From Acidobacteriaceae bacterium (GTDB taxonomy: Bacteria; Acidobacteriota; Terriglobia; Terriglobales; Acidobacteriaceae), in NCBI GenBank assembly GCA_030041515.1, contig JASHNS010000098.1:84024-148023 (forward strand): a DNA stretch of 64,000 nucleotides, written 5' to 3'. Positions 8,325 through 18,032 of this stretch are shown piece by piece. The translations under genes and the position numbers were made by a program. Each line of letters opens with the position of its first letter. The stretch's first letter is position 1. The notes beneath the pieces were generated by a model. The model saw nothing but the letters and a program-made list of their open reading frames with translations, did no database searches and was not told the DNA's origin.

Positions 8325-9803
8325 ATGCCAAATCAGATGATGGAATTTCGAGCTTACGAACGCCGGCCTCTGCCAACCGCGCGAGATCTGGTCGCTGTCC
8401 TCTTTCGACAACGCTGGACTATCCTCGCCACCTTCCTTGGGATTGTCTTTCTGGTGTTGCTCTCCGGGCTGTGGACTACGAAATACCAGGCACAGATGAA
8501 AATCCTGGTGTTACGTCAGCGGATGGATGCCATGGTGACTGCCCAGCCGAACGCACCATCCCAGGTCACGCCTGAGGTGAGCGAAGAGGATCTGAATTCC
8601 GAGGTCCAGTTGCTGCAGAGCGACGATGTGCTGCGTAGCGTGGTCCTGGCGACCGGCCTTGAGAAGCAATCCCGATTGCTGTTCGGCCACGAGAATGAGG
8701 ATGTCGCCATTGCTTCTGCAGTGCGCACGCTCGGCAAGAATTTGAAGGTCGATCCAATCCTAAAGACGAACGTGATTGCGGTCACTTATGAGTCCCGCAA
8801 CCCGGAGCTGGCAGCCCGCGTCTTGCGCGCTGTCGAAAGCGCCTATATCGAGAAGCACCAGGAAGTACACCGCCCTTCCGGCGAGTTCCAGTTCTTCGAG
8901 CAGCAGACGGATCGTTACCATCATGGCCTCGAATCAGCTCAGAAACAATTGGCGGAGTTCACGCAAAAGACCGGCGTGGTTTCTGCACAGATGGAGAGGG
9001 ACCTGGCCCTCCAGCAGCTGTCCGCCTTCAATGCCAACGCTCATCAGGCGCAGGCGTCAGCAGCCGAGACCGAACAGCGAATCCTTTCTCTGCAGGCGGA
9101 ACTCCGTGACATGCAGCCACGGCTAACGACCGAGATCAGGACCGGGGAAAACCCGCAGTTGATGCAGGACCTGAAGTCGACCCTACTGAACCTCGAGTTG
9201 AAGCGCACGGAACTGCTGACAAAGTTCGACCCCACCTACAGGCTTGTCAAGGAAGTCGACCAGCAGATTGCTGATACGCGCCAGGCGATCGCCTCGGCAG
9301 AAAGCGCGCCTCCCCAACAGAAGACGACCGACCAGGATCCAACCTACCAGATGCTGCGCAGTGAACTCGCAAAGGCACAGTCAGATCTGGCTGGCCTGAA
9401 CGCGCTGGCGGCGGCGGACACCAGCGCGGCCGCCCGATATCTGAAAACTGCTCGGAGCCTGGAACAGGAAGGGCTCCAGCAGACAGATCTCCAGCGCAAC
9501 GCGACAACCCAGGAGAACAACTACCTCCTGTACCTCACGAAGCGCGAGGAAGCCCGCATCAGCAACGCACTCGACCAACGCGGAATCCTGAACGTTGCCG
9601 TTGCCGAGCAACCGGTGGTCCCGGCGCTTCCTGTGCGTTCTCGAACCGAAACCGCAGGGCTCACATTTCTGCTGGGTCTCTTTGTGAGTCTGGGAGCCGG
9701 ATACGCCACGGATTACGCCTCTCCATCCTTCCGGACCCCTGATGAAGTCGTGGGATATCTGGATATGCCGGTTCTGGGCTCGCTTCCCAAAGGAAAGGCA
9801 TAG
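8325..9803 (+). CDS. Wzz/GumC-type polysaccharide co-polymerase (no kinase domain)
   Basis: 492 residues. An N-terminal cytoplasmic segment (RPLPTARDLVAVLFRQRW) leads into a membrane helix (about 29-48). A long periplasmic Wzz-type region rich in Gln, Ala and Leu coiled coil follows, with a second membrane helix near 455-475. The protein ends with PSFRTPDEVVGYLDMPVLG, a typical GumC tail, and has no fused tyrosine-kinase domain. ATG 8325 was chosen because it starts just after the preceding stop and yields the standard N-terminus. It should set chain length and bridge the membrane to the Wza-like exporter. Confidence 0.88.
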   Translation: MPNQMMEFRAYERRPLPTARDLVAVLFRQRWTILATFLGIVFLVLLSGLWTTKYQAQMKILVLRQRMDAMVTAQPNAPSQVTPEVSEEDLNSEVQLLQSDDVLRSVVLATGLEKQSRLLFGHENEDVAIASAVRTLGKNLKVDPILKTNVIAVTYESRNPELAARVLRAVESAYIEKHQEVHRPSGEFQFFEQQTDRYHHGLESAQKQLAEFTQKTGVVSAQMERDLALQQLSAFNANAHQAQASAAETEQRILSLQAELRDMQPRLTTEIRTGENPQLMQDLKSTLLNLELKRTELLTKFDPTYRLVKEVDQQIADTRQAIASAESAPPQQKTTDQDPTYQMLRSELAKAQSDLAGLNALAAADTSAAARYLKTARSLEQEGLQQTDLQRNATTQENNYLLYLTKREEARISNALDQRGILNVAVAEQPVVPALPVRSRTETAGLTFLLGLFVSLGAGYATDYASPSFRTPDEVVGYLDMPVLGSLPKGKA

Positions 9804-9811
9804 GTACGCGC

Positions 9812-11215
9812 ATGTTTATCGAACACTTCAACCTGACAGAACAGCCGTTCGGTGCAACCCCGGATCCTCGATTCCTTTTCCAGACCGGTTCGCATCGTGA
9901 GGCGCTCGCCTCGCTATACACCGGGTTTTATGGGAATCGCGGCTTTACGGTGCTGACCGCGGAACCGGGGATGGGCAAGACGACCCTGCTGTTTGAGTTT
10001 CTTGACCATATTCGGGACCGCGCGAAGACGGTGTTCCTTTTCAATACTCTGTGTGAAGCCAAGGATGTCCTCTCGCTCATTCTGCAGGATCTCGGGGTTT
10101 CACCGGGAGCAACTCTCGCCAAGAAGCACCGGCAACTGAACGATGTTCTCGTTGCCGAGGCGCGATCCGGTCGGCCTGTCGTACTCGTTGTCGACGAGGC
10201 GCAGAACCTCTCGACTGAGGCACTCGAAGCAGTACGGCTGCTGACAAACTTCGAGACCGCCCAATCAAAACTGATGCAAATCGTTCTTGCCGGTCAGCCC
10301 CAGCTCGCCGACAAGCTGGCGCGTCCCGAAATCGCTCAGCTCCTGCAGCGTGTTTCAACGATGTGCAGGCTGGTCCCGTTTTCTCCCACTGACACCGCTG
10401 CCTACATTGACCACCGCCTGAAGGTGGCAGGCCACACCGGAAAGCCACTCTTCACCTCCGGCGCGCTGGACCTGGTTGCGGATGCCAGCCGCGGGGTACC
10501 AAGAGTCATCAATACCCTCTGCTTCAATTCCCTTTGCCTCTGCCGCGCTCGTGACTCGAAAGTCGTTGATGACGACATGGTGAAGGAAGCGATTCGCGAC
10601 CTCCAACTGCCGCTGACCCAGCCCATACCGGCAACCCAACAAACAGACGACAAAGTTGCGGTCGTCACGCCCTTCGCGGAGTTCTCCGAAGTCCGAGTCT
10701 CCTCAGGCAAGACCGCCCGATATATCACCGCCGCTCTCCTGGCCGCTTGCCTTGGGGGCATCGGCGTGTTCTGGTCGGGTGCCGGGGCGCGCATGCATCT
10801 TCCCTTTCCCGTCCCAGCTGGTTTCTCGCACATTCAGAATGCACCCGTCACGAAAGCGAAGGCGGAGATTTCGGCACCGTCACCGGTACCGAGCCCGGCC
10901 TCAGACGCAACCCATACCCAAACGATGGCAACAGCTCCGAGCACCATCGCTATGAGCAGCAACACCGTCATCCCCGTTGTGACCGACAAGGATGACGCGA
11001 CGGAATACAAGACCGTTACCGTCGGCCCGGGAGACACACTGGTAAACCTCGCAATGCAGAACGTGGGGGGGTACAACGGGGCGGTTCTGCAGCAGATTCG
11101 AGCGCTGAATCCCAGTCTGAAGGATCCGAACCATATCGAGACCGGTCGGACCATTCGCCTGCCGGAGAGCGCAGCTACAACGACATCGGATGTGCCCGCG
11201 AGGAATAAGCCATGA
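9812..11215 (+). CDS. ExeA/GspA-like AAA ATPase with membrane anchor and LysM-like domain
   Basis: 467 residues. MFIEHFNLTEQPFGATPDPR is the classical ExeA-like N-terminus. Walker A is AEPGMGKTTLL (50-60) and Walker B is VVLVVDEAQNL (about 123-133). One membrane helix follows (about 307-325). After a Pro/Ser/Thr linker the C-terminus (TVGPGDTLVNLAMQNVGGY to the end) looks like a LysM peptidoglycan-binding module in the periplasm. XrtA-type EPS loci carry similar ATPases, but no exosortase gene is visible in this window. The start lies 8 bases after the co-polymerase stop, and the stop overlaps the next gene. Confidence 0.85.
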   Translation: MFIEHFNLTEQPFGATPDPRFLFQTGSHREALASLYTGFYGNRGFTVLTAEPGMGKTTLLFEFLDHIRDRAKTVFLFNTLCEAKDVLSLILQDLGVSPGATLAKKHRQLNDVLVAEARSGRPVVLVVDEAQNLSTEALEAVRLLTNFETAQSKLMQIVLAGQPQLADKLARPEIAQLLQRVSTMCRLVPFSPTDTAAYIDHRLKVAGHTGKPLFTSGALDLVADASRGVPRVINTLCFNSLCLCRARDSKVVDDDMVKEAIRDLQLPLTQPIPATQQTDDKVAVVTPFAEFSEVRVSSGKTARYITAALLAACLGGIGVFWSGAGARMHLPFPVPAGFSHIQNAPVTKAKAEISAPSPVPSPASDATHTQTMATAPSTIAMSSNTVIPVVTDKDDATEYKTVTVGPGDTLVNLAMQNVGGYNGAVLQQIRALNPSLKDPNHIETGRTIRLPESAATTTSDVPARNKP

Positions 11216-11931
11216 GTCGTAACTTCGAACTGCTGAGTCAACTGGAAGCTGAATTTCCCTTCGAGACTCCTGTGACCAGGGACGCGTCTGCTTCGGCGAA
11301 GGCCGGCGATCGAATCAGGCACAACGGAATCCGCGAGGAGTTCCTTACTCTGGCGCAAACGATCTTTCTTTCCGGGGATGCGCACTCGCCCCATGAAGTC
11401 GTTCTTTGTGGTGTAGATCGCGACAATGGAAGCAGTGAAATCTGCATCAATCTCGGCCGCGCCCTCGCGAAATCCAGCGCTCGCCCCGTTTGCCTGATCG
11501 ATGCGAATCAGGGGCCTGCACACCTTGAGAAGTTGCTGAATGCCGGCAGGCTGATCCCACTCCCTGATCCGGATGAGGAGCTCTGCAGGAACGTAGAGCC
11601 GAACCTGTGGCTCGCGGAGCTCGATGCATGTGGGGCGCAGAAGAGTTCTGGCCTCCCACCTGCTCAACAGATAAGGGAGCGGCTCGCAGCCCTGCGTGCG
11701 CGCTTTGACTTCATCCTGATAGATGCTCCGGGTCCTACTGCCGCAGGTGACGCTTCGGTCCTCGGACAGCTTTCTGACGGCACCATCCTCGTCATCGAAG
11801 CCAACTCTACGCGGAAAGCCGCGGCCCTGAAAGCCAAGCAATCTCTGGAAGCGGCGAATGTCCGGATCCTCGGTTCGGTGCTGAACAATCGCACTTTTCC
11901 CATTCCCGAGCGACTGTACCGGAAGCTTTAG
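11212..11931 (+). CDS. CpsD/CapB-like BY-kinase homologue with degenerate P-loop
   Basis: 239 residues, starting at an ATGA overlap with the preceding ATPase. It has the fold landmarks of bacterial tyrosine kinases: a Walker A' strand VCLIDAN and a Walker B strand FDFILIDAPGPTA. However, the P-loop position reads GVDRDNGSSEICINL where active enzymes have a GEGK(S/T)T-type loop; the catalytic Lys is replaced by Ser. There is also no C-terminal tyrosine cluster, only YRKL. It is therefore probably a non-catalytic scaffold paired with the co-polymerase, not an active autokinase. Confidence 0.78.
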   Translation: MSRNFELLSQLEAEFPFETPVTRDASASAKAGDRIRHNGIREEFLTLAQTIFLSGDAHSPHEVVLCGVDRDNGSSEICINLGRALAKSSARPVCLIDANQGPAHLEKLLNAGRLIPLPDPDEELCRNVEPNLWLAELDACGAQKSSGLPPAQQIRERLAALRARFDFILIDAPGPTAAGDASVLGQLSDGTILVIEANSTRKAAALKAKQSLEAANVRILGSVLNNRTFPIPERLYRKL

Positions 11932-12012
11932 TTTCACGCCCAGATTCGATCAGATATAGGGCTGCACCGCCATTTGCGCGGAAGTACTCTGCCCCACCGG
12001 AGAAGAACAGCT

Positions 12013-13440
12013 ATGACAAGTCCACGGCGCAGGTTGCTCGTCAATGCGCTATCTCTGTCCGACCTGGTCCTCCTTGCCACGGCGTTGTACGTATCCGTCG
12101 TCTGGCGCGAGGCCATCGTCCCATTTTCCATCCTGGCGCGCAGGACGGTTCAGGTACATACTATCGTCGCCCTCATTCTCCTGCTCGTGCTGTGGAAAGC
12201 CACCTTCTCGCTGATGGGCTTCTACCGTTCGAAACGGCTTGCTCCCGCATTCGCAGAGATTCCCATTCTCCTCAAAGGATCAGTGGCCGCAACCGGTGCT
12301 TTGGCGATTGTGAGTGTTGTCCTTCATGTTCAGAACATAACATTCATCGGGTTGCTCCGCTTCCTTCTCCTTACAGCCTGTATTCTGATCGTTTCCAGAA
12401 TCATCGGCCGACAACTGCTGAGAGTCCTACGCCGCCGCGGTCGCAATCTCCGACATCTCGTCGTAGTGGGTACCAATGCCCGAGCGGTTGAATTCGCAGA
12501 CAGCATTCTTGCCAGGCCGGAACTGGGATACCGGCTCGCGGGTTTCGTCGACAACGCGTGGGTTGGTCCCCCAAGTCAGCACAGCTCAGCGACCCTTGTT
12601 TCCGATATCGCCGGCTTCCGCCCTTATCTGCTCAATCACGTAATTGACGAAGTTGTAATCGCTCTCCCGATCAAATCATTCTACGAGGAGGAGGATTATC
12701 TGCTCCAAATCTGCCGTGAACACGGTGTCATCGCTCGCGTTCTTACGGATCTCTTCGATTCAGACACCTCCAGATCCCATATGAATGACGTAGGCAGCGC
12801 ACCTGTCGTGACCTTCTCGTCCGTTCCCCTTGACACCATATGGCTCGCCGCTAAACGGGTTCTGGACATCATTGGGTCCGCTCTTCTGCTCCTGATCCTC
12901 GGTCCCCTCATGTTGAGTACCGCCCTCATTGTAAGGCTCGATTCCGATGGGCCGGCCATCTTCACCCAGGAGCGCATCGGCCTGAACAAGCGCCGCTTCC
13001 GCATTTACAAATTCCGAACGATGGTCACAAATGCGGAGAAGCTCCAGCCGCGCCTCGAATCGAGCAACGAGGCCCAGGGCCCCGTGTTCAAGATCACAAA
13101 GGACCCGCGCATCACCCGCGTCGGGAGAATCTTGCGCAAGACCAGCGTCGACGAGTTGCCGCAGCTGTTCAACGTGCTCAAGGGCGAAATGAGCCTTGTC
13201 GGTCCCCGCCCGTTGCCCGTGCGCGACTATAACGGCTTCAATCAGGATTGGCAGCGGCGTCGCTTCAGCGTCCGGCCGGGCATCACATGCCTCTGGCAGG
13301 TCAGCGGCCGCAGTTCGATCACCTTCGATCAGTGGATGCGTCTTGACATGGACTACATCGATCAGTGGTCCCTTTGGCTCGACCTGAAGATCCTCGCCAG
13401 AACTATACCTGCTGTCGTGAAAGGTTCGGGAGCCGCATGA
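12013..13440 (+). CDS. Polyprenyl-phosphate glycosylphosphotransferase (EPS initiation)
   Basis: 475 residues. Four hydrophobic helices at the N-terminus are followed by a Rossmann-like CoA-binding_3 region (HLVVVGTNARAVEFA), one more membrane helix, and the C-terminal bacterial sugar transferase domain. That domain carries the KRVLDIIGS entry, IYKFRTMVTNAE, LRKTSVDELPQLFNVLKGEM and SLVGPRPLP motifs. It should load the first sugar phosphate onto undecaprenyl phosphate (WbaP/CpsE/PssY group). ATG 12013 is preferred because GGAGAAG lies 7 bases upstream. It probably ends the conserved promoter-proximal block; a 245-base gap follows. Confidence 0.92.
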   Translation: MTSPRRRLLVNALSLSDLVLLATALYVSVVWREAIVPFSILARRTVQVHTIVALILLLVLWKATFSLMGFYRSKRLAPAFAEIPILLKGSVAATGALAIVSVVLHVQNITFIGLLRFLLLTACILIVSRIIGRQLLRVLRRRGRNLRHLVVVGTNARAVEFADSILARPELGYRLAGFVDNAWVGPPSQHSSATLVSDIAGFRPYLLNHVIDEVVIALPIKSFYEEEDYLLQICREHGVIARVLTDLFDSDTSRSHMNDVGSAPVVTFSSVPLDTIWLAAKRVLDIIGSALLLLILGPLMLSTALIVRLDSDGPAIFTQERIGLNKRRFRIYKFRTMVTNAEKLQPRLESSNEAQGPVFKITKDPRITRVGRILRKTSVDELPQLFNVLKGEMSLVGPRPLPVRDYNGFNQDWQRRRFSVRPGITCLWQVSGRSSITFDQWMRLDMDYIDQWSLWLDLKILARTIPAVVKGSGAA

Positions 13441-13685
13441 CAACCTACTAATCTTGACTGACGCCGCTAAACTGCTCAACCGCTAAACCAGCCGACGCAG
13501 ACCTGACTCGTGACAATCTCGAAGGCACCTCGCCTCGCTACTCCGTATCACGGCCCTCGATCGCTCGCAATGCCCGGTCTCGGGTCGATGGGAACCGAAT
13601 TCTACGGCTCATGAAAGACGGGTTTTACATTCTCAGCCTCGGGCTCTAAGTCCGCCGTTTCACCATGTTGCGGAGGCAGCCACTT

Positions 13686-15653
13686 ATGTGCGGAATCGCT
13701 GGCATACTTACATTCGGTACCACGCGGGTCCCCCGCCCGTTACTTGACCGAATGGTTGACGCTATTAGTCACCGTGGCCCGGATGACCGGGGTACATTCG
13801 TCTCACCGGACGGCCACACCGGTCTCGGAAGCCGCCGCTTGTCGATCATCGACTTATCACATGCAGGACATATGCCTCTAGGTAACGAAGATGGACATGT
13901 CCATGTGGTCTTCAACGGTGAAATATACAACTTTCAGACACTGCGCGAAGCGATGCTGAAAGCCGGACACGTATTTCGATCCCACACTGATACCGAAGTC
14001 TTGGTTCATCTCTACGAGGAATACCGAGAGTCCTTCCTCGATCAGCTTGACGGTATGTTCGCAATTGCTCTCTGGGACGACGCCAGAGGAATACTGTTGC
14101 TTGCCCGAGACAGATGCGGCGAGAAACCACTCTATTTTTCGCAACTGGGAGGTTCCCTCCGGTTCGCTTCGGAGATAAAGGCGATCCTCGAGGACGAACA
14201 GCTTCCCCGCGGCGTAAACGCGGAAGCACTCAATCAGTATCTAACATTCGGATTTGTGCCGGCACCACGCACGCTATTCCACGGCATACAGAAACTGGGT
14301 CCCGGTGAAGTCCTGCTCGTCAATCGTCGTGGCATTATAGAACGGCGACTATATAGCTCGCAGCTGCCTCCGCAAGTATATTGCGACAGTGTTCGCAGAG
14401 AGCCGATTGAAGAGCAGATCAAACAAACACGTCATCTGCTGGAATCTGCGGTTTCGTCCTGCATGATCAGCGACGTACCGGTCGGAGCATTCCTGAGTGG
14501 CGGGGTAGACTCCAGCGCCGTTGTTGCGCTGATGTCGCGGCTTACCGGTCACACAATCGAGACCGTTACAATTCGCCATCCCGAGCACGTTATGTTAGAT
14601 GAGTCGCGTTATGCGGCGCTAGCCGCGAGCCGACTAGGCGCCAGATCGCACTGTGTGAATGTAACGGAAGAGGACGCTTTTGACGCGTTCAGTGACTGCG
14701 TCAGGCACTTGGACGAACCAATAGCTGATCCCGCGGCAGTTAACACATATATTGGGTCGCGAATGCTACGTTCAATGGGGATTCCCGTCGCACTCGTCGG
14801 AGAAGGTGCCGACGAACTGTTCCTGGGCTACCCATACTATCTGAACCATAGTCGCATGGCGCCTTTGTGGCGATTCAAGGATAGACTTCCAAAGCGTGTG
14901 CTTGGTGTCGCATGCACCATTGGTGCGGCCGCGCTGGGGCCGTTCGGGCGCGCTATTCATCGCGACCTCTTCAGGAGGGCCGCCGCCGGGGAGGGTCTAT
15001 TTCTAAGCTCAGAGCCGTTCTTCCCAGATCTCGATAAAGAGGCGATCGTCGGCGGAACTTTGGTTACACTCGTTCATGGTCAGCCATCTGCAGACGTCAC
15101 AGGGCGTACCATCGCGGGTGCGACACAACTAACCGGCGACATTTTAGCTCAGATGAGCTTTGCTGAGGTGCGAATGCGGATGGCCGAAAAGTTACTGATG
15201 CGTGTGGACAAAATGTCTATGGCGCACTCGATTGAGACACGCGCACCCTTTCTCAACCGTCACTTGGTTCGGTACGCGCTAGCGCTACCGGGATCAGTGC
15301 GTGCCGCGCATGGCAAGCCAAAGTACTTGCTTAAGATGGCCGTGGCGGACTTGCTTCCACGGGAGATACTGAACCGTCCGAAGATGGGGTTCAGCACACC
15401 AGTAGCAGACTGGTTTCGGCGCTCATTTGGGACATTGCTGGAGGAGAGGATTCGTGCCTCCGAGCTTGTACGACAAGGCTTCTTGTCAAAGGCTGCCCTT
15501 ATAGCAGTGCTGGACGCTCATCGGCGGGGACCGGTGTCCTATCACACAAAGCTGTGGAATCTGCTCTGTCTACTGGAGTGGGCTGAACAATTCCATGTAA
15601 CATGCGTATTCTCGGCCGGGGACCCTGTGCCTGAGGAAGCGGTTTGCGCATGA
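13686..15653 (+). CDS. Asparagine synthetase B-type glutamine amidotransferase
   Basis: 655 residues. The start at ATG 13686 (GGAGG 10 bases upstream) places Cys at position 2 (MCGIAGI), the N-terminal nucleophile of class II glutaminases. RGPDDRG and FNGEIYN complete the GATase domain. The synthetase half has the PP-loop SGGVDSSAV and GEGADELFLGY. In polysaccharide loci such proteins usually amidate a sugar carboxylate (uronamide formation) rather than make asparagine. The UDP-glucose dehydrogenase downstream in this window would provide such a substrate, though that link is inferred. The gene overlaps the next by four bases. Confidence 0.92.
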   Translation: MCGIAGILTFGTTRVPRPLLDRMVDAISHRGPDDRGTFVSPDGHTGLGSRRLSIIDLSHAGHMPLGNEDGHVHVVFNGEIYNFQTLREAMLKAGHVFRSHTDTEVLVHLYEEYRESFLDQLDGMFAIALWDDARGILLLARDRCGEKPLYFSQLGGSLRFASEIKAILEDEQLPRGVNAEALNQYLTFGFVPAPRTLFHGIQKLGPGEVLLVNRRGIIERRLYSSQLPPQVYCDSVRREPIEEQIKQTRHLLESAVSSCMISDVPVGAFLSGGVDSSAVVALMSRLTGHTIETVTIRHPEHVMLDESRYAALAASRLGARSHCVNVTEEDAFDAFSDCVRHLDEPIADPAAVNTYIGSRMLRSMGIPVALVGEGADELFLGYPYYLNHSRMAPLWRFKDRLPKRVLGVACTIGAAALGPFGRAIHRDLFRRAAAGEGLFLSSEPFFPDLDKEAIVGGTLVTLVHGQPSADVTGRTIAGATQLTGDILAQMSFAEVRMRMAEKLLMRVDKMSMAHSIETRAPFLNRHLVRYALALPGSVRAAHGKPKYLLKMAVADLLPREILNRPKMGFSTPVADWFRRSFGTLLEERIRASELVRQGFLSKAALIAVLDAHRRGPVSYHTKLWNLLCLLEWAEQFHVTCVFSAGDPVPEEAVCA

Positions 15654-16975
15654 AGGTCGAGCGGTGCGAGGCGACGGCATGGTGGTCGTCAACAACCGCC
15701 ATGACTCTACCGGAGAAGCTCGTGTGCGGTTACATAGTACTGATACCTCTTCTCTGGGCGGTAGGTTTAAACCTGCCGGTCGCGTTTGTTGTGATCTTTG
15801 GGATGTTTTTGTTTCGCGTGCGATCTCACTTCGCCTGGTTGCACGCTCTGCCTTGGTTTGTCGTCGGAGTCATGCAGATTACATCCGTAGTCGCTAATTG
15901 GGACGATTCGATGCAACCGTGGTGGATGATTGGGAAACATCTTTTAGCCAGCTATGTTAGCGGGTGGTTCTTACTGGGCGCCGCAATTGGATTAGGGGCG
16001 AGTGGCCTTGTGCGACCCGCCAGACTCATTGATGCGATCGGGAGGCTGACGCTCTGGACAGCCCTCCTAGCGGTACCAACCATTTGCGTAGCGTACTCAC
16101 TGCCTCAGCATTATCTCTATGTATTGACACCAGTCGGGCGCCTGTTGCCAGCATCTTTACCGTCGCGTGCCACTTCATTTGGAATGTTCTTTTACAATTG
16201 GGATCATATCGCAGGAATTCATCTGCCCCGTATCGCCCTGTTCTACCCATGGCCTACAGCACTGGGCTTTGCCGGTGTATGCACCATCTTTGTCCTCTGG
16301 AAATGCCCTAACTATCGAAGCCGCATTCTAGGCATCCTCTGCGGCTTAGGAATGGTGTGCTTTAGTCTGAGTCGCACCGCCTTAGTTGCAGTGGCCGTCT
16401 CCCTGCTGGTTCGTTGGGCGCTGACTTGGCCTGCTCGTGTCCGGGTGGCGACAGCATTTGGGGTTGCTTCCGTTTTGTGCGGTCTTTGGCTGTGCGCGGG
16501 ATCTCCTGCGCAGGCTATGGCCGCTCTCGAACAGGAGCTTGAACAAACAAGGCCCGGTGCCTCCCAAGCCCGGGATGAAGTTTACAAGGCTAGCTGGGCC
16601 GGAGTCTATGAAGCTCCACTCCTCGGCCACGGTTGGCCCGGTTACTCCGTAGAGAACAACGACACAGTGTACGGAGAAGACAATGTCATGGTCGTGGGGA
16701 GTCACTCCACTATTTCGGGCCTGCTGTATAAAGGTGGAGCGATCACCTTTGGAGCACTCATTCTCGCCTTGATGTCGCTCGGCGTATCACTCCTACGCAG
16801 ATGCAGCTTTGCGCTGGCCAAAGACGGCTGTGCGGTTGTGGTTGCAATTATGCTAACCGCGACTAATGAGGGACTAGAAAGCTTGGTATTCCCTACGTTA
16901 TTTATATTTTTATGGCTAGGAACGGTCTTGGTGGAGCCAGATCGACTGGAGTGCTATTGTGCACACTACACTTGA
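15650..16975 (+). CDS. O-antigen polymerase/ligase-like membrane protein (Wzy-like)
   Basis: 441 residues with about ten or more hydrophobic helices spread over the whole length. A large loop (AMAALEQELEQTRPGASQAR and following) contains a GHGWPGYS segment of the kind seen in O-antigen ligase-family proteins. ATG 15650 overlaps the preceding stop (ATGA). It probably polymerises the repeat unit at the periplasmic face. The assignment is from topology and locus position; the family is poorly conserved, so ligase versus polymerase cannot be decided. Codon use is noticeably A/T-richer than in the flanking conserved genes. Confidence 0.75.
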   Translation: MKVERCEATAWWSSTTAMTLPEKLVCGYIVLIPLLWAVGLNLPVAFVVIFGMFLFRVRSHFAWLHALPWFVVGVMQITSVVANWDDSMQPWWMIGKHLLASYVSGWFLLGAAIGLGASGLVRPARLIDAIGRLTLWTALLAVPTICVAYSLPQHYLYVLTPVGRLLPASLPSRATSFGMFFYNWDHIAGIHLPRIALFYPWPTALGFAGVCTIFVLWKCPNYRSRILGILCGLGMVCFSLSRTALVAVAVSLLVRWALTWPARVRVATAFGVASVLCGLWLCAGSPAQAMAALEQELEQTRPGASQARDEVYKASWAGVYEAPLLGHGWPGYSVENNDTVYGEDNVMVVGSHSTISGLLYKGGAITFGALILALMSLGVSLLRRCSFALAKDGCAVVVAIMLTATNEGLESLVFPTLFIFLWLGTVLVEPDRLECYCAHYT

Positions 16976-18032
16976 GATAGCAAGTCTAAGAGGATGTACT
17001 TTAGTAAAACAAGCGACGGTGCGGGAGGAAGCACTTGACCTCTCTGTTGTCATCCCGAGCTTCAATACGGCTCGGTATATATTGGACGCTGTCAACTCGC
17101 TGCTTGTTCAGTCGGTCGCCGGGCTCGAGATCATCATTATTGATGATGGATCGACAGATAATTACATGGATGCGTTTAACCGCATACTGGACCCACGCGT
17201 CACAATTGTCACGCAGGCCAATCGGGGACTCGCGGGTTGCCGGAACACAGGAATTCTTCTATCTCGGGCGAGGTACGTGGGGTTTCTCGATGCTGATGAC
17301 ATCTGGTATCCGCAGAAAGCCGAAAGACAAATGGGTGCGATGGACCGTGACCCATCAATTGGCGTAACGTTCTCCTACTCTGCTTATCTTGATGAAGGAG
17401 GAGCACCATCTGGCCACTTGTTGACCTCACGATGTAAGCATCCGACCGCCAAGGATCTCGCCCTGCGTAACCACATCGGCAATGGCAGCAATCCGATCAT
17501 CCGGCGGAAGTGCTTTGATGAGGCCGGCCTCTTCGACGAAGATCTGCGTAGTTGTGAGGACTATGAGATGTGGGTTCGAATCGCGGCGGTTACGCATTGG
17601 GGCTTTCTGTTGATTCCAGAGGTGCTGACGGGGTACCGCGTGCGCCCGGGAAGCATGACTAGTTCCTATGATACGTTTACAGGGCAAGCGCGGGTTGCCA
17701 TCGACAAAATAAGGGAATATCTTCCTGAGATCTCGGTGCGCGATGGGGCACGATGTTATGCAGAGAGCCTGCGAATCGCCAGCCGGAAGGCCCTCTCCAG
17801 TGGCAACGTGCAGCTTTCCCGCGCGTTGCTGCTGGACGCCCTTCACCATTGTCCATGGCTGCCCGTCATGGATATTCGAGCAATGGGGATGCTGTGCATT
17901 CACCTTCTGTCTTTTCTGCTTCCGAAACGCAGCCAAATGACGGTGTACAGCCTTACACGCATACTTATGCGGGTGGTGTATCTCCCGCTCGACCGCACTA
18001 TACGGGCCCCTATGGGACGAACGGAGCCCTAG
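16959..18032 (+). CDS. Glycosyltransferase family 2
   Basis: 357 residues. LDLSVVIPSFNTARYILDAV and IIIIDDGSTD are the nucleotide-binding start of a GT-A fold, and GFLDADDIWYPQKAERQM contains the DXD metal site. CEDYEMWVRIA is the family's late acidic motif. GTG 16959 overlaps the end of the polymerase gene; the exact start is uncertain, as about 25 residues precede the conserved domain. It should add a sugar to the lipid-linked repeat unit on the cytosolic side. Donor and linkage cannot be read from the sequence. Confidence 0.85.
   Translation: MHTTLEIASLRGCTLVKQATVREEALDLSVVIPSFNTARYILDAVNSLLVQSVAGLEIIIIDDGSTDNYMDAFNRILDPRVTIVTQANRGLAGCRNTGILLSRARYVGFLDADDIWYPQKAERQMGAMDRDPSIGVTFSYSAYLDEGGAPSGHLLTSRCKHPTAKDLALRNHIGNGSNPIIRRKCFDEAGLFDEDLRSCEDYEMWVRIAAVTHWGFLLIPEVLTGYRVRPGSMTSSYDTFTGQARVAIDKIREYLPEISVRDGARCYAESLRIASRKALSSGNVQLSRALLLDALHHCPWLPVMDIRAMGMLCIHLLSFLLPKRSQMTVYSLTRILMRVVYLPLDRTIRAPMGRTEP

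Noticed and set aside
13441..13685. A promoter or small gene ahead of the AsnB gene
   Set aside because: TTGACT near 13454 has no usable -10 at 16-18 bases, and no reading frame is convincing.
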